Shown: positions 17,785 to 25,786, numbered from the stretch's first letter. The stretch: 40,552 nucleotides of DNA from Candidatus Hydrogenedentota bacterium (GCA_020849535.1 JADLGB010000064.1:1-40552), one strand, 5' to 3'. Translations and numbers: made by a program. The notes: generated from the letters alone by a model not told the origin.

Positions 17785-20085
17785 TCAGCCCCCTTGAATC
17801 GCTTCCGGTTTTGGCAGGCTTTCGGGAAAGGACTTCACGTCCGCGGCTTCGAGCCAGGTGTTGCCCTCGCCCGAGCCGTCCCAGAAGAGGTCGCCGCCGG
17901 GTGCGCCTATGGCCGCATATGCGGGCGCAACTTGGGACCCATTGTTGCTGTATGCGTTCGCATGGATGGAGGTGTGGTCGGCGTGGGGTTCGATGTCCAG
18001 GTCGTGGGTCAGATCGAGTCCAGGGTTGCCGGATTGCAGGTTGACGACGGCGATCCCGTAGGTCTGGTTGTCGGCGATCCAGTTGCGGGTGATCTCGGTC
18101 CGGTCCGCGGCCATGACGACCATGCCGGTACCGGGAGGGATGAAGCTGACCGTTGAACCCGGCTTGCCAAAGTTTGGGTGGTTATTGGCCCAGATGCGGT
18201 TATTGATCACTTTGCAGTTTTCGCCCACCTTGGAAGGGTTGTTGGGCAGCACGAACACCAGGATGCCGCCCGTGTTGTGGTGGGCGCTGTTGTTCGCTAC
18301 GAGCGCGTTCACACAATTCTCGATCTCGATGCCGGCCACGTTGTGGAAGGCCTCGTTGTTGCGCACGACGATGTCGCGGCTCTGGCCCACGTAGATGCCC
18401 GCGTCGCTGATGCGGCTGACCACGCACCCTTCCACCAGCACGCCCCGGCATTCGACGGGGTACACGCCGTACAGGCCCGCGTTGTCGATGGTCAGATTGC
18501 GGAACGTAACATCACTGGTCTTGCTGGCAACCACGCCGTTGCCCTGGTAATTGCGAATGTCGAAGTTCTCGATTGTGAAATTGCTGCCGGACACCTGGAC
18601 GGCGTCCGCCATTTCACCCCGGCCATCGAAGACGGGGCGTTCCCCATCGACTTCAACGCCAATGAGTGTGATGCCGCTGCGTTCCACACCAACTTCCTCG
18701 CAGTAGATGCCGGGGTACACTTCGACGCGATCGCCCGGCTGGGCGCGGTCCAGGGCCGTCTGAATGGACTGGCCAGGCCGCACCGTGAGCGTCGCGCCCG
18801 CGGAAGCGCCTGCCGCAGGTTCCGCCAAGGGCGCGCGCGTGAGCTGAGCATCCGCGGATGCGAGTGCAATGTGAGCGCTGGGGTCAAACGGCGGGATAGG
18901 CGCCATCGCACGCGACAGCACCGTCACCACGGGCATACCCGAAGGCACGGCATCGGGAGGATCCGGCTGGAGGGAGGTGTCCGTCAATGATTTGAGGAAG
19001 GCGACCAAATCCGCTTTCTCTTGTGCGGTCAGCGAGAACTTCCCGATCTTGTCGTCGATGCCGGGCACTGGATTCGGGAACTGACGTCCGCCGCCGTCGG
19101 CGTAAAATTGGACAACCTCTTCGAGCGTTGCGAACACGCCGTTGTGCATGTAGGGCGCCGTCAACTCGATGTTGCGCAAGGTGGGAACCTTGAATGCGAA
19201 CGCGGGACCTTGTCCCGGCACGTCGGCGCGGCCGCGATCGGGTTCCTGACCCTCCAACGGCGGCACACCGGCCACGCGGAACGTGTCATCAGAGAAATGT
19301 GGAAAACGGTGGCACTCGAAGCAGCGCGTTTTGACGGAGCGGAAGAGCCGGAGTCCACGTTTCTCTTCCTCACTCAAGGCGGATGAATCGCCTTGAGTGA
19401 ATCGGTCGAAGCGTGAGTTGAACGAGACGAGGGTGCGCTCGAAACAGGCGATGGCCATTTTCACGCGGTCGAAGGTGACGGCCTCGTCCGGGGTCCCGCC
19501 GAAGACCCGCGTGAACTGCTCGACGTACTCCGGAATGGCTTTGAGTTCCCGCACGAGTTCATCTGGATCCTGCGACATCTCGTTGCGATCCGTGATCGGA
19601 TTGCCCGCTTGCGCTTCGAGATCCGCGGCCCGGCCATCCCAGAATTGAAGGTGGTTGTACGCGGCATTCCAGACGGTCGGGGCATGCCTCTTGAGTACGG
19701 CCCCGCCGCTGCGATCCGGACCGGTGCCTCTGCCACCCACGCCCATGCTGAGTTGCCGCCCGTCAGCGAAGCCGTGATCGGGGTGATGGCACGTGGCGCA
19801 GGACAACGCGTTGGGCCCGCTCAGCACCGGGTCAAAGTAGAGGAACTTTCCCAACGCCACTTTCTCGGGCGTCATCGGATTCAAATCGAGAGAGGGCATC
19901 TTGGGGAAGGCTAGTTGCAAGCCGGTGACCTTTGGCTGCCCTTCACGGTACGGTTCCGCGGGCACGTAGGAACCGTTGACCAAGTCGAAGCCGGGGATAG
20001 GAGGAGCGTCTTGCGCGAAAGCGCCAGTCCACGCTGAACATGCCGCGATTGCCAGACAAAACACTACCCGTGAGAACCGCATCAT
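17785..20085 (-). CDS. Di-haem cytochrome c peroxidase fused to a right-handed beta-helix
   Basis: A 766-residue exported protein with two parts. After the signal peptide (FCLAIAACSAWTGAFAQ), residues about 50-370 are a bacterial di-haem peroxidase (CcpA/MauG type). The first haem site is CATCH at 96-100, the second CFECH at 255-259, and the segment 'APYMHNGVFATLEEVVQFY' carries the usual axial Met313. Residues about 432-766 are parallel beta-helix repeats ('GQSIQTALDRAQPGDRVEVY', then repeated 'N-F-T-I-E-N'-like rungs), resembling TIGR03805-type proteins. A Pro/Ala linker (372-430) joins them. The first part would reduce peroxide or oxidise a partner using periplasmic electrons; the second may bind or process a carbohydrate. 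Ribosome site GAGGGG lies upstream of 20085. The HEAT-protein gene follows on the same strand. Confidence 0.88.
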   Translation of the reverse strand: MMRFSRVVFCLAIAACSAWTGAFAQDAPPIPGFDLVNGSYVPAEPYREGQPKVTGLQLAFPKMPSLDLNPMTPEKVALGKFLYFDPVLSGPNALSCATCHHPDHGFADGRQLSMGVGGRGTGPDRSGGAVLKRHAPTVWNAAYNHLQFWDGRAADLEAQAGNPITDRNEMSQDPDELVRELKAIPEYVEQFTRVFGGTPDEAVTFDRVKMAIACFERTLVSFNSRFDRFTQGDSSALSEEEKRGLRLFRSVKTRCFECHRFPHFSDDTFRVAGVPPLEGQEPDRGRADVPGQGPAFAFKVPTLRNIELTAPYMHNGVFATLEEVVQFYADGGGRQFPNPVPGIDDKIGKFSLTAQEKADLVAFLKSLTDTSLQPDPPDAVPSGMPVVTVLSRAMAPIPPFDPSAHIALASADAQLTRAPLAEPAAGASAGATLTVRPGQSIQTALDRAQPGDRVEVYPGIYCEEVGVERSGITLIGVEVDGERPVFDGRGEMADAVQVSGSNFTIENFDIRNYQGNGVVASKTSDVTFRNLTIDNAGLYGVYPVECRGVLVEGCVVSRISDAGIYVGQSRDIVVRNNEAFHNVAGIEIENCVNALVANNSAHHNTGGILVFVLPNNPSKVGENCKVINNRIWANNHPNFGKPGSTVSFIPPGTGMVVMAADRTEITRNWIADNQTYGIAVVNLQSGNPGLDLTHDLDIEPHADHTSIHANAYSNNGSQVAPAYAAIGAPGGDLFWDGSGEGNTWLEAADVKSFPESLPKPEAIQGG

Positions 20086-20251
20086 CGGACCGTCCCCTCA
20101 CACCGTTGGATTTCGTTGTACGCCTTGCAGCAGGTGGCGCCACGCGGGGCCAAACCCGGTGGAGGAGTAGTTAAACACACCGGAGCGGATCTGTCAACGT
20201 GTCAGTGATGATGGGTTGGAACGCACCGGATTGTGCCCGGAGCGAATCAGG

Positions 20252-20437
20252 TCAGTACCAGATGGTCACGACGACAACCGGCTCTTGATGGACCGACTCA
20301 CGCGCGCGTTCGTAGCCAAAGGATTGTTTCACCATTTTGGGCTCGACGTTGTGCTCTCCGATCCAGTGATTGATGTGGTCGTCCATTTGTCCAAGGCCTT
20401 CCACAGTCACTTTGCCGATGAAACTCTGCACACGCAT
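20252..20437 (-). CDS. Small conserved-looking protein (61 aa)
   Basis: I selected the ATG at 20437 because AAAGGAG stands seven bases upstream; the frame extends further but becomes low-complexity. The 61-residue product starts MRVQSFIGKVTVEGLGQMDD and ends EPVVVVTIWY, with an amphipathic 'INHWIGEHNVEPKMVKQSFG' between. This pattern, with an N-terminal strand, a helix, and a terminal 'EPVVVxxxWY' strand, resembles small uncharacterised proteins I have seen in environmental bacteria, but I cannot name a family. It is predicted soluble and cytoplasmic. It lies between the HIT-protein gene and the peroxidase fusion on the same strand. Confidence 0.65.
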   Translation of the reverse strand: MRVQSFIGKVTVEGLGQMDDHINHWIGEHNVEPKMVKQSFGYERARESVHQEPVVVVTIWY

Positions 20438-20574
20438 GGGACGACTCCTTTCCACACCGGATCCACTCGCTGCCTTCGCCGCGACTATAGCATAGGCTCC
20501 AGGTGCAATGGGAGAGGACGATTGACCACGGGAACACCTCGAACGTGGGGAAGAAAGGAAAAAGGGAGAACACC

Positions 20575-20670
20575 TCTCGCCAAGGTGCGGAGCCGCAAAG
20601 GAATACGGAAAGAACGGGTCGGCCGCATTCCGTTTTTTATCTTCTTCGCGTCTTGGCCCTTTGCGAGAGA
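20575..20670. repeat. Imperfect inverted repeat with T-run
   Basis: The left arm (20575-20602) starts TCTCGCCAAGG; the reverse complement of the right arm (about 20643-20670) starts TCTCGCAAAGG. About two thirds of positions match over 28 bases. The pattern 'GCAAAGGCGCAAAG' is a decayed version of a simple intergenic repeat type common in environmental genomes. The space between holds GGAATACGG pairing with CCGCATTCC (one mismatch) followed by GTTTTTT (20631-20638), which would act as a plus-strand terminator, although no plus-strand gene precedes it. No coding sequence is supported in 20438-20754. Confidence 0.45.
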
Positions 20671-20754
20671 TGCAATTGGAGCAGGAGAGCAGAAACGGAA
20701 TCGCCCTCTTGCCTCTGATTCCCGGCCCCGTGTTGCCCGTGGCCAAATCCCGAT

Positions 20755-21096
20755 TCAGCCAGGAGGCCAGGAGAAGTCGCGCCCGCCCATGAGGTGCAGG
20801 TGGATATGGAAGACGCTCTGCCCGGCGTGGGGCCCACAGTTGAGGGCAAGCCGGAAATCGGTGAGATGTTCCTGTGCGGCGATCTTGTTAGCGATTAGCA
20901 TGAGTCCGCCCAGCAACTCCGCGTCCCCTGGGTCCGCATCGGTGATACGCGCGATGTGCTTCCGAGGGACGATCAGTACGTGCGTGGGCGCTCCCGGGTT
21001 GATGTCGCGGAAGGCATAGTACGTGTCGTCCGAATACACCTGCGTTGAGGGGATTTCCCCCGCGGCGATTTTGCAGAAGAGGCAGTTTTCCGCCAT
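20755..21096 (-). CDS. HIT-family nucleotide hydrolase (HINT/PKCI-like)
   Basis: Small cytoplasmic hydrolase of purine nucleoside phosphoramidates or related nucleotides. The catalytic histidine triad HIHLHL is at residues 97-102, preceded by the expected 'ALNCGPHAGQSVFHIHLHLM' type motif. The N-terminus has a CLFCKI zinc-type CxxC pair (Cys5, Cys8). I prefer the second ATG (21096): the AGGAG site is nine bases before it but only three before the first ATG at 21102. At 113 residues it fits the HINT branch. The upstream gene (21167) ends 70 bases away on the same strand. Confidence 0.92.
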   Translation of the reverse strand: MAENCLFCKIAAGEIPSTQVYSDDTYYAFRDINPGAPTHVLIVPRKHIARITDADPGDAELLGGLMLIANKIAAQEHLTDFRLALNCGPHAGQSVFHIHLHLMGGRDFSWPPG

Positions 21097-21166
21097 GGAC
21101 ATAATCTCCTATTCAGACCCCGTATCGGTTTATTGCGTCATGTGACGCCCTGAAAGCTAAACCACT

Positions 21167-22381
21167 TTACTTACCGATCGCGACTCCCGGTTGCGGCGGG
21201 GCGATGCCGCGAAACTCCTCCGCCGGGAAGAGGGCCAGCCGTTCAAAGCCCTCGGGCGTCTCCTGTTGGAACTGCACGTAGGCGCGGTTTGTGCCTTTCA
21301 GAGAGAACGAAAACATGTCGTTGTCGCGTGCGCCGAAGACCTTGTATCCCATACAGAAGCAGTCTTCAAGGTCGACGTGCAGGAATTTTCCGAGGAGATC
21401 GCTGTAGACGATTCCTGTCGCGGGGGTGCCGTGCGGCTGGGAGAAGTTCAGGACAATCAGCTTTGATCGCAGGAATTTCACGCGCGAGTATCCCTCGAAT
21501 TTCGGGTAGCCCACCTGCAGGGCGTTATCAGTCCCAACCAGCACGCAATCCTCGAAGATCGCGTCGTACGACTCCGGCATAGACGGATTGTGCGCGCGCA
21601 CGTAGGCCGCCCCCGCGTCTCCCCAGACGTCGAGGCACATGAAGTACGAGCGCCGGAACACGACCGGCTCGTCCGGCCGATTGGTGTGCCCCATCACACA
21701 AGCCCCCGCGAAGCGGCCAATCCCCACGCAATCCTCGGCCACCGCGGTGAAGGGTGTGCCGGCTTCACAGGTCATGTCCCAGCCCATGCCGCCTTCCGAG
21801 CCGGTGGAGTATAGGCCGCGGAACACCCAGCGATCCCATACGACGCCCGAGAAGTTTGGGTCGCAGCGATACGGGCCCCACCAGTCCACGCTCTTGAGAC
21901 CTTTCTCAGGACCGCCCTCGGTGAGAATCTTGAAAGGAGGATTGCCGCCAGCCACCGAGTGGTCCTGCCGCACGACGATGTCTGGGCAGCCCGCATCGAT
22001 GATTGCGTAGCCCTGCGCCCCTGAGCCCAGGCTGCCGTCCGAATCCGCGGCGAGCACGTTGTACGCGCCTTGCGCGCCTTTGTGTTTGGGCCAGAGGTTT
22101 GCCTCCACATAGGTGTCCGGGCGCAACACGACCACATGTCCACCCTCGGCGTCCGGAATGGCATCCAGCGCGGCCTGTACGGTGGTGAAGGCGGTTGGCC
22201 ACGACGTGCCGTCGGTGTTGTCGCCGAGTTTGGAGACGTATAGCGTGGTCCCCTTGCGCCCGGCGAAGTCGTTGGCTTGGGGATCCCAAGGTGTGGCGAA
22301 GGCGCCCACGCCTGCGAGCAGGAAGGCCGCGAGGCGCGTCGCGCGGATCAACGGCTTTGATTGACTTGTATTCCTGGTCAT
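21167..22381 (-). CDS. Secreted beta-helix-like protein of unknown function
   Basis: A 404-residue predicted exported protein. The ATG at 22381 follows GGAAGGAG nine bases upstream and begins a signal region (TRLAAFLLAGVGAFA). The opening block 'TLYVSKLGDNTDGTSWPTAF' followed by 'VQAALDAIPDAEGGHVVVLRPDTYVEANLWP' is the usual start of pectate-lyase-like or right-handed beta-helix proteins. The body has repeated 'F-x-D-C' rungs ('AVAEDCVGIGRF', 'AIFEDCVLVGTDN', 'VDLEDCFCMGYKVFG'). It closes with 'NRAYVQFQQETPEGFERLA'. The fold suggests carbohydrate binding or cleavage outside the cell, but no catalytic residues can be assigned. The long upstream extension of this frame has no signal or ribosome site and is rejected. 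Confidence 0.75.
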   Translation of the reverse strand: MTRNTSQSKPLIRATRLAAFLLAGVGAFATPWDPQANDFAGRKGTTLYVSKLGDNTDGTSWPTAFTTVQAALDAIPDAEGGHVVVLRPDTYVEANLWPKHKGAQGAYNVLAADSDGSLGSGAQGYAIIDAGCPDIVVRQDHSVAGGNPPFKILTEGGPEKGLKSVDWWGPYRCDPNFSGVVWDRWVFRGLYSTGSEGGMGWDMTCEAGTPFTAVAEDCVGIGRFAGACVMGHTNRPDEPVVFRRSYFMCLDVWGDAGAAYVRAHNPSMPESYDAIFEDCVLVGTDNALQVGYPKFEGYSRVKFLRSKLIVLNFSQPHGTPATGIVYSDLLGKFLHVDLEDCFCMGYKVFGARDNDMFSFSLKGTNRAYVQFQQETPEGFERLALFPAEEFRGIAPPQPGVAIGK

Positions 22382-22537
22382 TTCTGTCGTCTCCTTCCGA
22401 GTCCAGGCGCGCGGTGTCGAATAGGTGACCCGGCTGGCGCATCTCACTTTCATAACAGTACTTACAGAGAGTCGTCCGTGCAAATGGGCGAGTTCTGAAA
22501 AGGAAGGGGGCCTCGGGTGGCCATCCCGGTAGCTTCG

Positions 22538-22656
22538 GGAATGGGAATTATGGGAACGAATGAGAATTATGGGAGTGATGGGACGCACGGGTCCTCCCCG
22601 CCTGCGGGGAGGGAGGCATTTCAAATACCTCCTATGCTTCCCATGATTCCCATTCC
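22538..22656. repeat. Nested inverted repeat, about 119 bases
   Basis: The left arm (22538-22556, GGAATGGGAATTATGGGAA) pairs with the right arm (22638-22656) with one mismatch in 19. Within it a second copy of GAATTATGGGA occurs (22562-22572), and a 9-bp stem CCTCCCCGC/GCGGGGAGG lies at 22593-22612. The whole fills most of the space before yicC and contains no credible gene. It looks like a small non-autonomous repeat or a decayed intergenic element. The rest of 22382-22766 shows nothing more. Confidence 0.55.
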
Positions 22657-22766
22657 TGCCATCGCCCGCTGCGCCCTCGTGCTTCTGGTTGCGAACCAGC
22701 CAGCCTGTGCGCTATACTCGTGGGTCGGCAATCGCTCTAAGTTCGCATTTTACAGCAGGATACTAC

Positions 22767-23645
22767 ATGTCGCGCAGCATGACCGGATTCGGGAAGGCCA
22801 CCGGCGAGTTTGACGGACAGACTCTCACCGTGGAGTTGAGTTCCGTCAACGGGCGGTACTTGGATTGCAGTCTGCGTATTCCGCCTTCGTGGTCCGCCCT
22901 GGAACCCGTCGTCAAGCAGACGGTTCGCAACCACATCGCGCGCGGGAAGCTCAACGTCACGATCAACCGGCGCCGGGGCAATACGTCCGTGCGCGCGGTC
23001 CATTTCGATCCGGTGGTGGCGCAACAGTATCTGGATGCATCGAAAGCACTTGGCACGATGTTAGGGTCTTACGAGACCATCTCGCTCAATGTGCTCGCTC
23101 AACTTGAGGGCGTGTTGTACCAGGAAGAAGCGGAGGAAGACATCGAGGCCGTCCAACCGGTGCTCGTCAGTGTTCTGGAGCAGGCGTTGGAGAAACTGGA
23201 CGCGATGAGGGCCGTGGAAGGCAAGGCCTTGGTCGAAGACATCCGCGCCCGCATCGGCCTCATGCGAAAAGGGCTGAGTGCTATTGAAGAACGGCTTCCC
23301 GAGTTGAACGCCATTTACGAAGCCCGTTTGCGGACGCGGATCAGCGAACTGAATACCGCGGCCGGCCTCACGGAAGAGCGCATCGCAATCGAAGTGGCGC
23401 TGATGGCCGAGAAGAGCGACGTCACCGAGGAGGTGGTGCGGTTCAAGACGCACCTGGACCACATGGAAGAAATTCTCGGTTCCAAAGAGCCGGCGGGACG
23501 ACGCCTCGACTTCCTGACGCAGGAGATTCAGCGCGAGGCGAACACCCTGGGTGTGAAGACCCGAGACGCCAACGTAGCGAAAGAAGTGCTGGAGTTGAAG
23601 TCGGAGTTGGAGAAGATCCGCGAGCAGATTCAGAACATTGAGTGA
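22767..23645 (+). CDS. yicC: YicC-family endoribonuclease
   Basis: YicC/YloC proteins are cytoplasmic endoribonucleases linked to small-RNA turnover. The start at 22767 gives MSRSMTGFGKATGEFDG, the family's usual N-terminus ('MTGFG'). The C-terminus shows the matching DUF1732 block: 'AGRRLDFLTQEIQREANTLG' and then 'LKSELEKIREQIQNIE', almost identical in pattern to E. coli YicC. Length is 292 residues, typical. The ribosome site is AGGA, seven bases upstream. It is the first gene of a compact set with gmk, rpoZ and coaBC; the gmk start lies eight bases inside it. Confidence 0.93.
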   Translation: MSRSMTGFGKATGEFDGQTLTVELSSVNGRYLDCSLRIPPSWSALEPVVKQTVRNHIARGKLNVTINRRRGNTSVRAVHFDPVVAQQYLDASKALGTMLGSYETISLNVLAQLEGVLYQEEAEEDIEAVQPVLVSVLEQALEKLDAMRAVEGKALVEDIRARIGLMRKGLSAIEERLPELNAIYEARLRTRISELNTAAGLTEERIAIEVALMAEKSDVTEEVVRFKTHLDHMEEILGSKEPAGRRLDFLTQEIQREANTLGVKTRDANVAKEVLELKSELEKIREQIQNIE

Positions 23646-24297
23646 CGCGCGCGTGGGCCAAGCGGAAGATACAACCAAGATTACCATCCCGCGCGGCATC
23701 GTGTTTGTCGTTTCCGCGCCGTCGGGCGCGGGCAAGCGCACAGTGCTCGAACGGGTCTTTGCGCAGGACGCGCGGCTCGGACTCTCAGTTTCCGCGACGA
23801 CCCGGCCGCCCCGCACAGGCGAGGTCCACGGGAAGGACTACTACTTCCTTGACCGCGACACGTTCGCGCGCCGCGTGCAGGCCGGTGATTTCGTCGAATG
23901 GGCGGAAGTGCACGGCAACGCCTACGGCACGCTGCGCGAAGAGTTGGACCGTCTGCTGGCTTCCGGCAAGGACACGGTGCTGGAACTCGACGTGCAGGGG
24001 ATGCGCAACGTCAAGCGCATCGGTCTCGACGCCGTAACGATCTTCATCATGGCGCCGTCGATGGAAGAGCTGAAAAGGCGGCTGCGCGCGCGAGGAACGG
24101 ACAGCGCGGAAGTGGTTGATTTGCGATTGGCCAACGCACGCGCGGAGATTGCCGCTCGTGGCGAGTTTGATTACGTGATTGTGAATGACCGCTTGGAAGA
24201 TGCGGCGGCCGACTTGGCCGCGATCCTCCGGGCGGAGCGGTGCCGGGCACGCCGGCAACCGATGGAAGATGAGTGGACCCACATGGAGGACAGATGA
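23638..24297 (+). CDS. gmk: Guanylate kinase
   Basis: Cytoplasmic enzyme that phosphorylates GMP to GDP with ATP. The P-loop is 'SAPSGAGKRTVLERVF'; the position after the lysine is Arg where Ser or Gly is usual, while the following Thr is kept. GMP-binding elements follow: 'SVSATTRPPRTGEVHGKDYY' (Arg and Tyr contacts), 'GDFVEWAEVHGNAYGT' and 'LELDVQGMRNVK'. The family's lid appears as 'LRARGTDSAEVVDLRLANAR'. The TTG at 23638 is the likely start (219 residues), inside the end of yicC; another start is possible a few codons later. It overlaps rpoZ by ATGA. Confidence 0.93.
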   Translation: MSDARVGQAEDTTKITIPRGIVFVVSAPSGAGKRTVLERVFAQDARLGLSVSATTRPPRTGEVHGKDYYFLDRDTFARRVQAGDFVEWAEVHGNAYGTLREELDRLLASGKDTVLELDVQGMRNVKRIGLDAVTIFIMAPSMEELKRRLRARGTDSAEVVDLRLANARAEIAARGEFDYVIVNDRLEDAAADLAAILRAERCRARRQPMEDEWTHMEDR

Positions 24298-24515
24298 GCA
24301 CGATTTCCGTTGAACAGTTTGATGACAAGATTGACAGCCTGTACCGGCTGGTGATCCTCGCGGCGCGGCGCGCCTCGCAGATCTCCAAGCCCGATTCCCG
24401 CCCCCTTGTTCCTGTGCGGTCGAAGAAGCCCACGATTGTGGCTCTCGAAGAGGTCCTGCAAGGAAAAGTGAAGGCGCGGATCGGCGGCGCGGATGAAGAA
24501 GAATTTTTCGAATAA
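24294..24515 (+). CDS. rpoZ: RNA polymerase omega subunit
   Basis: Omega helps assemble the beta-prime subunit of RNA polymerase. The 73-residue product shows the conserved 'LYRLVILAARRASQI' segment and a short acidic end (ADEEEFFE). The ATG at 24294 overlaps the gmk stop codon (ATGA), so I prefer it to a GTG 21 bases upstream. Its position between gmk and coaBC is the standard arrangement, which supports the identification of this short gene. Confidence 0.88.
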   Translation: MSTISVEQFDDKIDSLYRLVILAARRASQISKPDSRPLVPVRSKKPTIVALEEVLQGKVKARIGGADEEEFFE

Positions 24516-25704
24516 GGAGATTGTCCTAGGGGTCACGGGGTCCATCGCCGCGTACAAGGCGTGCGAATTGGCCTCGCGCCTGGTGGAGCTGGGCGCCAAG
24601 GTAACCCCTGCGCTTACGAAATCCGCCACCGAATTGGTGGGGGCGGCCTCGTTTGAAGGTATCACCGGCCGCCGCGCCGTCACCGCGATGTTCGAGCCGC
24701 TCCAGAATCCGGAGGTCGAGCACATTGCGGTGGCACAACGGGCGGACCTCTTCCTTATCGCGCCCGCCACGGCGAATTTCATTGCCAAAGCGGCGCACGG
24801 CCTTGCCGACGACTGGCTGTCCACGACGCTCCTCGCGACAAAGGCACCGGTCTTGTTCGCGCCCGCGATGAACACCAACATGTACGAGCACCCCGCCACG
24901 CGCGAGAACATCCTGACCTTGAAGATCCGCGGGTGCACGTTCGTTGGTCCGGACGCCGGACGCCTTGCCTGCGGCACTGTCGGACCGGGACGCCTCATCG
25001 ACCCGATGGCAATCCTCGAAGCCTCCGCGCCGCTCCTGAGGAATCAGCCCGACCTCAAGGGAAAGCGCATCGTCATGACAAGTGGCGGCACCCAGGAACC
25101 GGTGGATCCGGTGCGCTACATTGGCAATCGTTCTTCGGGGAAGATGGGACGTGCCATCGCCATGGAGGCACTCGCCCGCGGAGCGAATGTCACAGTAATT
25201 GCGGGGCATAGCGAGGCGCCGCTCCCTTACGGTGCCCTGGTCATCCCCGTATCCACGGCATCGGAAATGGCGGAAACCGCCGTTGGCCTCGCGCAGGAAT
25301 GCGATGTCTTCATTGCGGCGGCAGCCGTGGCCGACTACCGTGTGGATGCGCCCGCCGATACAAAGCGCAAGAAGACGGGCAAATCACTCACGTTGACTCT
25401 GGTCGAGAATCCCGATGTTCTGGGGTTGGTGGGCGCCGTGCGACAGGGTGGCCAAGTGCTGGCCGGGTTCGCGGCTGAGACGGATGATCTCATCAAGAAC
25501 GCCAAAGCCAAACTCGAGAAGAAGAAGCTTGACCTCATCGTTGCCAATGAAGTCCATTCCCCGGAATCCGGCTTCGGCACGGATACCACCAATGCGGCCA
25601 TCCTGGACCGGTCCGGACACGTCGACAAGCTGCCTCTGCTCTCCAAGGATGAGTTAGCGGAGAGGCTGCTGGATCGCGTCGTGGGCCTGCTGAACCGTTC
25701 CTGA
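24493..25704 (+). CDS. coaBC: Bifunctional phosphopantothenoylcysteine decarboxylase/synthetase
   Basis: Carries out two consecutive steps of coenzyme A synthesis: joining cysteine to 4'-phosphopantothenate and decarboxylating the product. The N-terminal flavoprotein half (CoaC) has 'LGVTGSIAAYKACELA', the catalytic-type His in 'VEHIAVAQRADL', 'APAMNTNMYE' and the Cys of 'GRLACGTVG'. The C-terminal half (CoaB) begins 'RIVMTSGGTQEPVDPVRYIG' with 'NRSSGKMG', and has 'AAAVADYR' followed by the lysine cluster 'KRKKTGK'. At 403 residues it is full length. The ATG at 24493 lies 23 bases inside rpoZ, so the two genes are translationally coupled. A stem-loop follows at 25766. Confidence 0.95.
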   Translation: MKKNFSNKEIVLGVTGSIAAYKACELASRLVELGAKVTPALTKSATELVGAASFEGITGRRAVTAMFEPLQNPEVEHIAVAQRADLFLIAPATANFIAKAAHGLADDWLSTTLLATKAPVLFAPAMNTNMYEHPATRENILTLKIRGCTFVGPDAGRLACGTVGPGRLIDPMAILEASAPLLRNQPDLKGKRIVMTSGGTQEPVDPVRYIGNRSSGKMGRAIAMEALARGANVTVIAGHSEAPLPYGALVIPVSTASEMAETAVGLAQECDVFIAAAAVADYRVDAPADTKRKKTGKSLTLTLVENPDVLGLVGAVRQGGQVLAGFAAETDDLIKNAKAKLEKKKLDLIVANEVHSPESGFGTDTTNAAILDRSGHVDKLPLLSKDELAERLLDRVVGLLNRS

Positions 25705-25729
25705 GTTTGCTCCAGAGTTTTATCGGACG

Positions 25730-25757
25730 GATTGGACGGATCCGACCGATCGGACCG
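25730..25757 (+). repeat. 28-base intergenic repeat, copy A
   Basis: The element GATTGGACGGATCCGACC... occupies the coaBC-xerD gap. An inverted copy is found at 28519-28546 with three mismatches in 28. Each copy is internally palindromic around GGATCC. See the findings. Confidence 0.65.
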
Positions 25758-25765
25758 CGTTAGAT

Positions 25766-25786
25766 CCTCCCCCGTGTGCGGGGAGG
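25766..25786. terminator. CCTCCCC/GGGGAGG hairpin between convergent genes
   Basis: CCTCCCC (25766-25772) pairs perfectly with GGGGAGG (25780-25786) around a seven-base loop. It lies between the 3' ends of coaBC (plus) and the tyrosine recombinase (minus), so it could end both transcripts. There is no T-run. A close relative of the same stem occurs at 22593-22612. Confidence 0.5.

Noticed and set aside
20438..20746. Long N-terminal extension of the 61-residue gene
   Set aside because: Low-complexity Arg/Ser/Pro sequence across a repeat, while a strong ribosome site marks the ATG at 20437.
22382..22624. 81-codon N-terminal extension of the secreted beta-helix-like gene
   Set aside because: It runs through the inverted repeat and places a signal peptide in mid-protein.
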